From Ifrita kowaldi (Eukaryota > Chordata > Aves > Passeriformes > Cinclosomatidae): a DNA stretch of 64,000 nt. A model generated the notes under the pieces. That model ran no database searches, was not told the DNA's origin, and saw nothing but the letters and a program-made list of their open reading frames with translations. Positions 1 through 11,660 of this stretch are shown piece after piece. The first letter of the stretch is position 1. Each line of letters opens with the position of its first letter. Both the position numbers and the translations under genes were made by a program. The DNA is taken from positions 1 through 64,000 of the forward strand of contig VZRS01007509.1 of assembly GCA_013398055.1 (NCBI GenBank), read 5' to 3'.

Positions 1-230
1 ATCATAACCCCCTCCTCATAGCCTCCTCCTCATAACCCCCTCAGCTCTCTGATCACCCTCCCAATCAGCCTTCTCACAGTCCCTCCCAGCCCTCTCATAA
101 CCCCCTCACAGCCCCTTCGTCACTCCCCTCACATCCCCTCACAATTCCATCATCAATCCCCTCACAGCGCCTTCATCAGCCTCCTCATCACTCCCCTCAT
201 CACCCCCCTCACAGCCCCCTTCACGCAATC
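1..230. repeat. Degenerate C/T-rich low-complexity tract
   Basis: The whole stretch is built from loosely repeated pyrimidine-rich units such as CCCCTCACAG, CCCCTCATCA and CCCCTCATAA. The unit is about 10-11 bases, with many substitutions. It ends exactly where a CR1 3' end begins, so it may be an expanded simple repeat next to the insertion point. The left end lies outside the window. Confidence 0.7.
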
Positions 231-820
231 ACAGAATCACAGAATGGGTCAGGTTGGAAGGGACCACAGTGGTTCCACCTCTCTGCTCAAGCAGAATTAC
301 CCAGAGCACAGGGCACACGATTGTGTCCAGACAGTTCTGGAATATCTCCAGTGAGGGAGACTCCACACACTCTCTGTTCGAGTGCTCGGTCACTGCACAG
401 TAAAGTTCTTCCTCATGTTCAGGTGGAACTTGCTGGGCATCAGTTCCTGCCCGTTCCTCTGGTGCCATTGCTGGGCCCCCGGAGCAGAGCCTGGGCCCTG
501 CCCTGAGCCCTCCCTGCAGACACTGACAGATGCGGATGAGGTCCCCCTGTCAGTTGTCTCTTCTCGAGGCTCAACAGCCGCAGCCCCCCTCAGCCTTTCC
601 TTGTAAGAGAGATGTTCCACTCCATCATCTCCACAGTCTCCGCTGGACTCACTTCAGGAACTCATGTCTCTCACAGAGCCCAGAACAGAACACAGCGCTC
701 CAGATGTGCCTCAGCAGGACTGAGCAGAGGTGCAGGATCATTTCCCTGGCCTGCTGGCGATGCTCTTCCTAATGTACACAGGATTCCTTTTGCCTTCTTG
801 GTCTCAAGGGCTCATAAACA
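231..820 (-). mobile_element. CR1 LINE fragment, 3' portion
   Basis: Read on the minus strand, this ends in the CR1 3' signature: on the plus strand it starts with two TCACAGAA-type octamers followed by GGTTGGAAGGGACC. The antisense text then follows the usual CR1 3' order: small-print 3' UTR, a block resembling AGGATCATTTCCCTGGCCTG near 735-755, then CCTTCTTGGTCTCAAGGGC. It is 5' truncated, as most CR1 copies are. It is diverged and has no usable ORF. The inner boundary near 820 is approximate. Confidence 0.85.
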
Positions 821-892
821 GCACTGTCCCCCTCACCATTCCTTTCACTGTTGGGGCCACTCCACATCCCTGCCCTGCTTCCCAGCACAAAG

Positions 893-1137
893 CCCTCCTC
901 TTCCCCTGGGTCTGGAGCACAAGTCTTATGAGGAAAGGCTGAGAGAGATGAGGAGGCTCAGCTTGGAGCTTTCCACAGAAAAGGTGATTACACACTGAAA
1001 TGGGCAGCTCAGAGACAGCAGAGTGACCATCCCAGCAAAGACTGGACGTGGCACTTAGTGCCAGAGTCTCGCTGACATGGTGCTGTCTGGTCACAGGTTG
1101 GACTGGATGATCTGGGAGGTCTTTTCCAACCTAACCA
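893..1137 (+). mobile_element. CR1 LINE fragment, internally deleted
   Basis: The plus strand carries the CR1 block GGAGCACAAGTCTTATGAGG and, after a deletion, the terminal block TTGGACTGGATGATCTGGGA with TCTTTTCCAACCTAACCAT. It points towards the preceding minus-strand CR1 copy in a head-to-head (5' end to 5' end) arrangement, with about 70 unassigned bases between them. Confidence 0.8.
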
Positions 1138-4100
1138 TCCCCTTGGCCAATGTCATTAACATGTTTGTGCACTGCTTGTGCACTGCTTTTGAAGAGCTTA
1201 TAGAGTAGGGGTATTTTTTGTTGGGTGAGGGTTTTTTTCCTTCAGATGCATGTAAGAAAGTGCTCCAAGCTATATCAGGCTGCCACTGTTTAGGTTTTTG
1301 TGGGAAATTCAGGAATAAGTGAAACGACTACTTAGAACTGAAGCGATTTAAAGAAAAAACCCTGACCCTGAGGCCAAAAGGACAAGTAAACATGGTCTGG
1401 TTTTGATGAAAATCAGGGAATACAACACAGCAGGGCTCTCTGAAATGAAAATATTTCCTCTTCCTTGCTGCAGACATCCTTTTATGAGTGGTTCCAAATG
1501 AGCCGTTTCAGCCAAGCTCAGGACAAAATTAGCCTGAAAAGAATGTCAAGCATTTCCAGGAGTCAGCTTTTGCTTAGCATCTTTCTCATGGCATACAAAC
1601 AGAAAAAGAGTCAGATAATGAGCACTAAAGACAAAATGTGCAGTCCGAGTGTATAAACAAGCATATATCACATTTTATTATGATATTTTATCTGCTTCAC
1701 CATACTTTGAGGCAGATACTTCGATTTTTTTCAACTGCAGAACTGGTAATGTACAAGTCGTAGTCAGAATTTCCTTGAAGCAGGTGCAGAGTTTTGCTCA
1801 TAAATGGCCCCATGATGCTCTTCTTAAAAGGAGAATCTATGTTTTATAAAACTACAACCTCCCTGCACCCCCAGGTTTACAGTAGTTAATAAGAAGAGGA
1901 GGTTTGGGACAGAAAGGAAACATAAACCTTAGAGTTTGAAGTAGTTCTCAATAAAAATTCAGAAAATAACTTCCATGCGGATGAATTATCCTCATCTGTC
2001 TGCTGTATCACTTTTTTCCACTTCCTTTGTAGAGCTACATGCTAAAAAAAGAAGGATAAAGGATGAGAGGAATTACAGATTTGATCTGACGTAGCAGTTT
2101 TTACTTTTTTAAACTCTGCCACAAAGCTAAGTGTGCATGAACAAGAGGTGAGAAATAAAATGTCCATAGTGTACATGTTTACAGAGGCATTGAAGGAGCT
2201 CCATGTAGCCTTCTTTCTGGAAGCTGGTCTGAACTAGGGCCCGATCTCATTCCAGTTCATATTCAGTCATGCTGACATAAAGCTACCTTTGTCCCTCCCT
2301 TCAGCCTACAACAGGCTGGAGAACAAAGCCCTGGTTCTTGGTTCTTATGCTGTGGACAGATAAGATACCGGCTTTGTAAAATTCTGTTTTATTTCAACAT
2401 GCCTTGGTAAGCCTGGCCAGGGCTGGCTCAAAGCTTCTTAGCAGCCTGAGTACAAAACCTGAGTTTTATTCCAAGTCTATCTGCTCCGATGATGATGCAC
2501 CAGCATCCACTGGTCCTGTGCTTCAGCCTCCATCCTCTTTCCAGTAGCAGTGAGGCAGAAATGGGAACCTCTGTGGCTGCTGAGCCCAAGTCTCTCTCTC
2601 TGTGGGCCTGTGATGCTGCTGAATCCATCACCTGCAGCCTGTGCAGTTTTCTGTCTAAAGCTGGGCTGTGGCCCGTGAGGTGTGTGGCACTGGCAGTTGT
2701 GTCTGCCTCACGCTTCGTTGAGTTTGACAAGACTTCATGGCACTGAGGTTTGCAAAAGTGCAAGAGTCTGCTCACGTGTGACTCAGAGCAGCACAGGAAC
2801 CCATATTTAGCATTCTCATATGAGTTGACAATTGTAATACATGTAAAGAAAATACATCTGTGCCCGACTATTGACTATTTTCACTCAACTGTTAAATCAC
2901 ATGATTACTTCATTTCTTTTCTCTGTGCTCTATGTCTGGTGGCAGGTGCTAAATGTGTATTTACCGTAAATTGCCTTCTAAATCACCTACAATGAGTTCC
3001 TTCCTCATTTTCCACTTCAGTAAAAGCTGCAAAATTTAATGAACCATTTTCCCTTGGATATTAGGCAATAATTGGTATTTATGCAATCCTTCAAAACTAG
3101 TTTTACTCTTATATAGATATACAGGGAACACTGGCTCTTGCTTTTTATTCAGACCTTCCTTTCAGTTCAAGGTGTAGAGAATTGACATTCTGACTCTATG
3201 GAATTATGAAAGTGAATATTTGTTTCAAAGTATTTTCAAATCCAATTAGGTTCCCCGAAATAACACAATCTGCTCACAAATTTGTTCAACAAAACTTTTA
3301 AAAATGGAAGATTAGCATTTTAAGTGTTTTATGATTGAGCTTAATGTAATTTCTGAATTTCTAGCTTGCTTTTGAGAGAGGAGGAGTTGTGACATACTTG
3401 CAGATCAAGATACTATCCACTGTTAACGTCAGTAGCTGCTATAATTTTATTTTACAAGAGAGATCATTGTATAGGTCCGGCTCTGCAGGTTTATAACACA
3501 AGATAAAAATGATACAATTTGTCACCACTGGAGCTGATTTCTTTTTTCTCACAAAAAATACTAGTAATAGTGAGACTCTTTCCCTAGTACTGCTACAGTG
3601 AATATTTCACTTGACCTTGTTGCCACTGTGGTCATCTTAAAATTTCTCCATTATTTCCAAATAAAGAAACCTGAACCAGGAACTTTCAAAGCTTCTCTCT
3701 AGAGTGCAAAAAATAAAGGAACTGACTTTTTTTTCCAAAACAACAAATGTGTGTCAGCTGTTACCACACAGTGGTTTCATGCACATTTGAGTGGCACATG
3801 CACTGTAATAATAGTACATTCCCCTTTAACCAAATAGTTTGTTCCCAAACATTCCAGCTGAGTTGATTTTTCATGCTTTTAATTCTCTAGTGCATTTTTC
3901 ATTGCAGCAACTTAGTGCACAATGATATCCAAAAACTGACTGGAATCAAACAGCCTCTAGCACTAAGGAGTTAAATGGTCTGGATTGTAAAATTTCACCT
4001 TTTCAGCAACAGTTCCTGCCAGGTAACAACACTACTGAAATACAGGATTGTGTTGAGAAGTTTAAAAATTATTTGGATGAGTAAACTCCCTCTGCTGGTT

Positions 4101-4384
4101 TGAAACAGCAGCAGATATATTTCATTTAAAAACATACAAACTGTGGGAAAATATTAATTCAACACACACAGTACTTTTCCCTTCACTGCATACTCAGTGG
4201 AGAGTGAATCTGTTTACTCCACAGAAGGAGGCAGGACTCTCATTAAAAAAAAAAAATACAAAACCACAGAGCAGTTCTTTTGTAAATAAAAACTGAATCA
4301 AAATGCAGACTTTCAAGCAAGGGGGAAAAGAAGCTCGCATACTAATACTGAACCTATTTTTTTTTTTACCTGCGGTGGAGGCAG
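1138..4384. other. Intergenic, no gene recognised
   Basis: This is AT-rich sequence with many stops in all frames. The open frames here (up to about 115 codons, for example 2428-2775 on the minus strand) show no recognisable domain or splice context. I see no repeat family I can name. Short A or T runs occur near 4240 and 4355. Confidence 0.6.
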
Positions 4385-4817
4385 TTGCATGGAGAGTGTC
4401 CAGAGAAGGGAACAGAGCTGGGGAAGGAGCACAAGTCTGATAAAGGAGCAGCTGAGAGAGCTGCAGGGCTCAGCCTGGAGAAAAGGAGGCTCAGGGGGAA
4501 CCTTCTCAGTCTCTACAACTCCCTGACAGGAGGTTGCAGCCAGATGGGAGGTGGACAGAACAAGAGGAAATGGCCTCAAGCTGTGCCAGGGGATGTTCAG
4601 ACTGACATCAGGAAGAATTTAGTCAGTGAAAGGGTTGTCAAGCACTGGAATGGGCTGCCCAGGGAGGCTGTGGAGTCACCATCTCTGGAACTCTTCAAGG
4701 AAGACTGGATGTGGCACTCAGTGCTTTGGTTTAGTTGTCATGGTGGTGTCCAGTCAAAGGTTGGACTCAATGATCTCAGGGGTCTTTACCAACTTTAATG
4801 ATTCTCAGATTCTATCG
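4385..4817 (+). mobile_element. CR1 LINE 3' fragment
   Basis: It runs through the CR1 3' region in order: GTCCAGAGAAGGGAACAGAG, AGGAGCACAAGTCTGAT, GCTCAGCCTGGAGAAAAGGA, CTGGAATGGGCTGCCCAGGG, GGTTGGACTCAATGATCTCA, and a terminal TGATTCTCAGATTCTAT octamer-like end. A 137-codon open frame across it (4385-4798) is only the untranslated CR1 3' region read through, not a gene. Confidence 0.88.
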
Positions 4818-7800
4818 TTATTCGAAGAAGCAAAGCAAACTTTGTTTTCCCTGCTCTTCCTACCCACTGCAGACACCCCATTAAGGGGCATCTTAGCAGC
4901 CACATGGGGTCACAGGCTGGACCCCCTGAGTACAGCACAGCTCCCTCCAGCCAGGCCAAGAGCAACTCGTCAGAGTCTGTGCTACAGATGATTGCTAAAG
5001 GAGAGTGAAAAACTGTAACCAGCTGGATACAGTGAGGATCACGAGAATAGAGCCAGTGATACTAAGGAATTTGTGGGGCCATTTTCCAGGCTGTTGATAG
5101 AATCATGCCCTAATGCCATAGTTTTCAAACCATGGAATGTGGGTCAATGCTGATCTATAATAACTCTATAAGAACAGGTCTGCAAAATAACTGCAAATGG
5201 CTTTGTAAACCAACCGTATTTTGCATTCTCACACATTGAGCAAGCAACCAACCAAACTGAGGGAAATTATATGGATGCTGGAAGTTTACCCTGATTTGAT
5301 TTAACTGGAAACTTGGAAACCACTGGTGTTTGTGGCAACACCACAAACATGGTTTGTTTTTTGTTGGTTAAAATCTTAGTTGGAAAGGTGGAGGAACATC
5401 AGCCAGCAGAAACACATTCCTCTGTCCGTTGTTTCAACCACTCTTGGTCTATTTCATCCATTATTATCAACCTCTTCAGTCGATCACGTTCTCTTTGCTA
5501 TAATCAGTTCAGCCCTGACTAGTGAGTACTGTTCCTTTTCGTTGTGTCATTTCTTTGCCACATGCCAAAAGCTCCTGTGCCTTACTCCATTTTGCTGGAC
5601 TGAGAACAAGACAGGGAGCCAGGACAAGTTTCAGTTCTGTGGCCTCATTGTGACATATAAAAATACATCCTTCAAATAGGACCCCATGTTGATTTAAACA
5701 TTATTGTAGATGAAAGCTTGTGCTGTACTAAATATTTTTAAAGTTCTGAATGAAGAATTAGAAATGTCACTTCTGCACAGGTATGAAATAAAGTACTTGT
5801 AACTGTTGAATCTTGAAAGAAAAGAATTGGGGGAGAGGGAGGTGTTTGTGAAATTCAGGCTAAGTACAGGTTATGATTAATCATGTTTCTGCCACGAGGT
5901 CATTACAGCAGCAATCTGCAGGAGGAGTTGCCTACCCTGATGACAGCTATTATGTTTTTTCTTTGACCTCTCTTCTGAGGATGCAATTCATTTATACTGG
6001 GCCATTACAACTAATTAAAACAAAACTGCAAACTGCAACGAGTGTGTGGAGCATCTCCACCTGCATTAAGCTGAGAAAAACCAGTTCACGTGGACGTGCA
6101 GGTGTTAACGGTACAACCATATGTGTGGCTGTGCTTTTCAAAGATATTCTGTTTGATTTGAACGCAGGAGAGTTTTCATCTCACAGTTTGTACATCACAC
6201 TGTACTTAAGAAGAAGGAGAAAAAAAGGAAACTTCACTTTTCACTGTTTTTTTTTTTTTCTCTTCTCTAATAAGCAACCATCTACCTCCTTCCTTTCCAG
6301 GTACATTTGGCATTTTGCATTTGTATTATGTCCCTTTGGCAGCCCCTGTTTGGGATTTCCTTATATTAACATCTAGCACAAAGGAATCTCATCTTCAGGG
6401 TCCAATGGGCTAATGGTTTCCTTCGGCATCTGAATAAATCAACAGCTGTGGCCTTCAACCATTTTGTCTTTCCAAAATAAAAGTTACGGGGAACTGCTTG
6501 TTGTTGTAACAGTTCTCACACATGCTCTTTGAGCAGGATACAAAGCCTTTTCTCTGCAGAGATGACTTCACACAAAACATACAGCATTAGCAATGCAATT
6601 TCCCCCTCACTCCATTAGTAACAGCAATGTAGCCCTAACTGCAATGCCCAGAAGATACAAAGGTTGCTCAAAAGTCAGTGAGTTTTATTAAAACATTTGA
6701 TACATAAATACTCATATCACAGTAAATGCATGCACATTGTATGTGTGCCTGCATTTCTGTACCACAGGTAGGATGATGGTATAAAGTGAAAGTGCTTTTT
6801 TATTCAAAGACAGTCACTGATACCTTTACAGGCCCTTTGTGCTGCAGGTGTGGTTGCCAACAGCAGCTGAGGCACTGGCACAGCAACTGGATCGTGTCAC
6901 TCTTTGACACGGAACTTCTCTTTCTGGTTCTCTCACTCCTGTTCTGGTTCTGGTGTTCATCTGATGGTTGTGCTCAGTAAGTTCAGTTTTAAAATCCATG
7001 AGGAAAATTTAAAGCAGGGATTTGTTAGTCTTTAGAGCATTGTGGACTTGCAGTTAAACTATGTCTGACTGGAATTTTTTAAATTCCAAATAAAACCAGT
7101 CTATCACCAAAAGGATGGATTATGTGCAGAAACTCTGCCCAAGCTACTTGCACTCAGGGAACTCTTTTGGGTGTAATTGTCTTGGGGGGGGAGCAGTTTG
7201 TGGTTTTGTTGTGGCTTGTTTTTTAATGGAAGTACAGCAAAGACACACCCTGAAGGCTCCAGGACACAAAAACAACGGTTTTCTCTCGGGAGCATTTAGG
7301 AGAAAGGGATGTGAAGTTACCTGTAAGTTTACATTTTTCTATATTGATTTGGCTAAGCTGACAATGCCATGAGCAGGGTGCTCCTATCAATACCCCAGGC
7401 TTCCACAGAGAGGCCAAGACAAAGCAGTGCAAACACACTTCATGCCTTAAGCTCAGCACAAAGCCTCTTCTCTCTTCATCCTCCAACAATGTCAGATTGT
7501 CATTAATTTTCTTGAAACTGGCAGCCTTTTTGTGAGTGCTGTTCAGCCACTTTTGAGCTTATAAATAGCATTCCCAAAGGGCAGTCAGTCTGTATGTCTG
7601 TGGAATTGCCAGAGTTGACCAAATACCCTCTGTTAGAAAATTCTATAATAAAATACTATTTCCCCTGACAATTACACAGCCTCACCTTCAGTTACACCAG
7701 CTGGACTCTATGTGATTCTAGAGTCAGTAGATGCTTCTGTGAGGTGTATAATTATTTCCAGCAAGTTACTAAGTTTTACAAAATGATGTTTCCTGCATTT

Positions 7801-10439
7801 TTGGTTCTGAAAGTTATTATATAAATAACAACTGACAAAACCATTAGGCATTGCTACAAGCAAAACATTGCCCGGTGCTAGAAAGGACACACATTCCTCC
7901 CTCCCTGGCCCCAGAAAAATAAGACCCTATAGATTACTTTTTCTGTTGTCAAAAAAAAATCAGAATTGTGGTTGGATCTATTAAATATGAAATATTTTCA
8001 ATTAGAAGTGTAAGCCCTCCTCTTAGTGAGGTACTTGTGACTATGAAGAAGGGCCCCTTGGCAGCACTTTGAAGGCTTTCACTGATTATTTTTTGTTGTT
8101 GTTATGCAGAGTAAGAACTTAGATGTTTATCTACATTCCTGCAGGCTTGTATATCCTCTCCCTCGGGGAACTGATACCTGCTGCCAAGAATACACATCAG
8201 GTTTTCTAGAGAGGCAGCAAACTGAGCCAAACAACAGACTGAGCACTTCAGAAGCACCTGACTGCCTTGTATTTTCCCTCCTAAGAAGTTAAGGTATTGG
8301 GGATTATTCATTTTACCACAGTGTATTCCCACAGAAGCAGCAGCATATGAGTTTTCTGTTTCTCTCACTGGCTACAAGTGTAAATTTTGACTCTGTATTC
8401 CCACTTATCTGTTACCAAAATCTCAGTCTGAAGGAGGAAAAGCATCTCCTGTTCTGCCTTCAGAGCCAATGTTGGGAGAGAGGCAAACAGAAGACTGGAT
8501 TTACGGCCTGACAAGTAAAATGTTTCTGAATTCCCATTCTAAGTGGGATGGTGAACTGGCATTATTTCTACTTCTCCTGATAAATGTGCAAAGAACTGCA
8601 AGTTTTTTTGTGTGCAGAGGAAAACACCACAAAGAAATTAATACAGAATAGTTTGTTGCATTTTTGAACTTGCATTTGCCCATCAGAAAGTGCAGAGAGG
8701 CATGTGTGACAGAGAAGGGGAATGTGCTCCAGCATCTCCCTGAGTTGCCAAAAGTGTGTCATCAAAGATATTTGCAAACCTGAGTGTTTTTTCTAAGGAA
8801 GCAACATTAGATCAGCTAACTCATCAGCTGATTTGTGAGTTGATTGCCCACAAGTTTGGGCATTGGTAACACATACTTATCCTACCAAAAGTTGAATCCT
8901 TTAGCTGGCATTCTCCCAAAAACACCCACCCAAAGAACAGTTTGCAGACATGATGTTTACTATTCTTTTTCACTTCTCCATCTGTGTTATTTCCAGCCCA
9001 GACTTGAAAATCAGCATCTCTTCTTCTATCTAATTTGTCCTTATGCCTTGGCCCTTCACATCAAATTCTTTCTTTTTTAGAAATTCATGTTAATAATTAT
9101 TCCAAAGCTCCTGCTGTACTCAGGAACTCCCAATCTCCATTCATTACCTTTTGTCACAAACAAGAGGGAGAACAATAGTTTTGTTTAAACACAATGGTCT
9201 GCTAAAAGACCATATTTCTTCAAAGTGAGCTCCTAGAAGATAGAATCGGTCTGATATAAGGGCAGATGGCAACATAGGATTGTTTGGAGAAAATTTCCTG
9301 TTTCAGCCATTTTTCCACATAGAATCAGAGCTCTGTCAAGTGAAATCAGAATTCCAAAACTTGTTCTTGTTCCAATTTGTAATTAGAGCAATTTGTGCAA
9401 TGAATATTCTAAAAGCCACTAGCTTCTGGGGAAAGAAAAATGGTTTAAACATTCCATGTTTTTCTTTCAGTGTTTATGTTTGTCTCATGACATATCGATA
9501 AAGACCAGGTTTAGGGAGTTTAGTTCTTTTAAAACAGCTCTCTGACATCCCAGGTGACTTCTCTGTGATATGTTTTCTTCTCAATAAGTGAAAAATCCAA
9601 ATGTCATTGACTGGAATATTCTTTTGGATTTTAAGGTAAACAGTGAGGAGAGGCTCATTTCATCTGCTTTTAGGTGCGTGCTTCAGCTACTCTGCTGATG
9701 CAGATTCACTTGACAATCTGTGGAAAGGGAGAAGCAGGCACTGATGGGAACAGTTCATCAGATCCTCAAATAAGTGCCTGAGTGATAAAAACTCTGGAGA
9801 TGTGCCAGCATCTTTCTGGTGGTTGTGGAGGGAAAACACACAACAACCTTAGATTTTGATGACTAAAGTTTGATAAAGCAAATGCCACCATACAAATTCC
9901 TTTTGCAGCATCTCTATGTTAGTTTTGCCTTTATGTTCTGCTGTTGAAATGTTTTCCTTGCAAACAAAACCAGCAGTGCAGTTTGGACAATCCAGAGTTA
10001 GATTTAGTTCATGTTTCTGGAGATTGCTTCATATACCTGAAAGTGAGACAAGTCCCAGACATGGCTGCATAAAGAGGAAGTCTTGATGTGGGAAGAAAGT
10101 AGTAAAATACTGGCCTAATGCAATAATATTCTTACTAATTTTATGTCTTTTGATGTGAAAAACAACAGCTCAAAGTGCAAGGTCCTGCACTGGTCCTGCA
10201 TTTAAGCCAGTGGTGAAGTTACTTTTCTGAAACTATCAATATATCTTCAGAAGAGAAATCAGAGTAGTAATTGGCTGTATCTATTAACATGATTACAAAT
10301 GTTATTATTCAGCTTATCAAGAGAGGTATTTTGATTGTATAGGGAAAGATTGATGTCATCATTTAACTAGTAAAACCTACTCTTGAAAAATGAAAGCAAA
10401 GCCATTAAAGAGATGTAAATTCAGCTTGGAATAGAACCA
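4818..10439. other. Intergenic, no gene recognised
   Basis: This is about 5.6 kb of AT-rich sequence. The longest open frame (5873-6376, plus, 167 codons) contains a run of phenylalanines from a poly-T tract and has no recognisable domain, so I treat it as chance. No CR1 or LTR was recognised. Weak low-complexity tracts occur, such as the T run near 6247. Confidence 0.6.
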
Positions 10440-10500
10440 CAGGATCACAGAATCAATTAGGTTGGAAAAGACCTGGAAATCATCAAGTCCAATCTAGGTT
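10440..10500 (-). mobile_element. Short CR1 3' terminal fragment
   Basis: The plus strand shows GGATCACAGAATCAATTAGG followed by TTGGAAAAGACCTGGAAATC and CATCAAGTCCAA. This is the reverse complement of the CR1 3' terminus. Only about 60 bases remain recognisable. Confidence 0.75.
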
Positions 10501-11248
10501 GGACAAGGTACAGGCAAGGTCTGTTTGAACCATATTGGGGTGTGAGCAGTCTAAAAGAAGTTGTTTAGTCTCACAAAGCAAAGTCTGAGAAGGGAGGGAT
10601 TTGCTGTCTGTAAATACATCCATGGGCAGATCTGAGGAAGAGGAAATGACTAAAGCTTACAAGCAGCACTGCTCAGAATCAGTGGACACAAAATGGTGAT
10701 GGATGTGCTTAGACTGGAAATTAGAAAGGAGATATTATTGCAGAGGACTGCCAGGATATTCTGGAACAACATTCATACAGGAGTTTGGAGAGAATTGATA
10801 TTAATGGTTCTCAGGATGAAGCTTGCTCCTTTTAAATAATGCATTATTATACAGTGATTTGCTTCAATAGCAGGAAAAAGGGCTTGGTTCCATTATTCCC
10901 TAAGTTCATGTATTTACATACACACATATATAATGTGTGTTTGTATATGTGCATGTGCTGTATGTATACATCTATTTATTCATCTTATAGAAGTTCTGGG
11001 CACAGGAGTCAAATTCTTACCAGTCCATGGGAAACAAAGGGCACGGGCAGCTCTGTACATTTACAGGCTGACACAATGTACAGTGTGGATTTCACTATTC
11101 CCATTTTGCCTTTGACATCCAAACATCCAGGAGTGACTCCAATACAGCACACAGGTGCCAGAGCAAGCTTAGCAGTACCAAATCTGAGTCCTGACAGCAG
11201 TTATGGTAAAGATCTCAATGACCTGGGCAGTCTGCCATCTGCAGTCAT
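10501..11248. other. Intergenic with TG/TA-rich tract at 10908-10982
   Basis: There is no recognisable gene. The 10908-10982 segment is a degenerate TACA/TGTG-rich low-complexity tract. It includes a small inverted repeat around ACACACATATATAATGTGTG that could form a hairpin. Confidence 0.55.
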
Positions 11249-11660
11249 AGCATAGAATGATGGAATTGTTTAGGTTGGAAAAGACCTCTGAGATTATCGA
11301 GTCCAACCCTTCACCTAGCACTGCCAATTCACCACTAAACCATGTCACCGGGGCCACACTCACACATCTTTTAAATATCCCCAGGGATGGTGACACAACC
11401 ACTTCCCTGGGCAGCCTGTTCCAATGCTCGACAACCTTTTTGGGAAGAAATTTTTTCGTAATATCCAATCTAAATGTCCCCGCTGCATCCTGAGGCCATT
11501 TCCTTTTGTCTTGTGCTTTTTACTTGAGAGGACAAAGCACCCCCCATCTGCCTACAACCCCCTGTCAGGGAGTTATAGAGAGCGAGAAGGTCCCCCCTGA
11601 GCCTCCTTTCCTCCAGGCTGAACCCCTCCAGCTCCCTCAGCTGCTCCTCATCAGACGGGG
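11249..11660 (-). mobile_element. CR1 LINE 3' fragment
   Basis: The plus strand begins ATAGAATGATGGAATTG, then TTTAGGTTGGAAAAGACCTC and GAGTCCAACCCTTCACCTAG. It continues through CTTTTAAATATCCCCAGGGA and CTCCTTTCCTCCAGGCTGAA to about 11660. This is a well-preserved antisense CR1 3' end of about 410 bases, 5' truncated. Confidence 0.9.

Noticed and set aside
4385..4798. 137-codon open frame resembling a protein found many times in bird genomes
   Set aside because: This is the CR1 3' region read in frame. Such hypothetical proteins in databases are repeat-derived.
5873..6376. 167-codon plus-strand open frame
   Set aside because: A poly-T tract gives a run of phenylalanines and the rest has no family features, so chance is the simplest explanation.
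10908..10982. Palindromic TG/TA tract as a possible regulatory hairpin
   Set aside because: It is degenerate low-complexity sequence, and nothing beyond composition supports a function.
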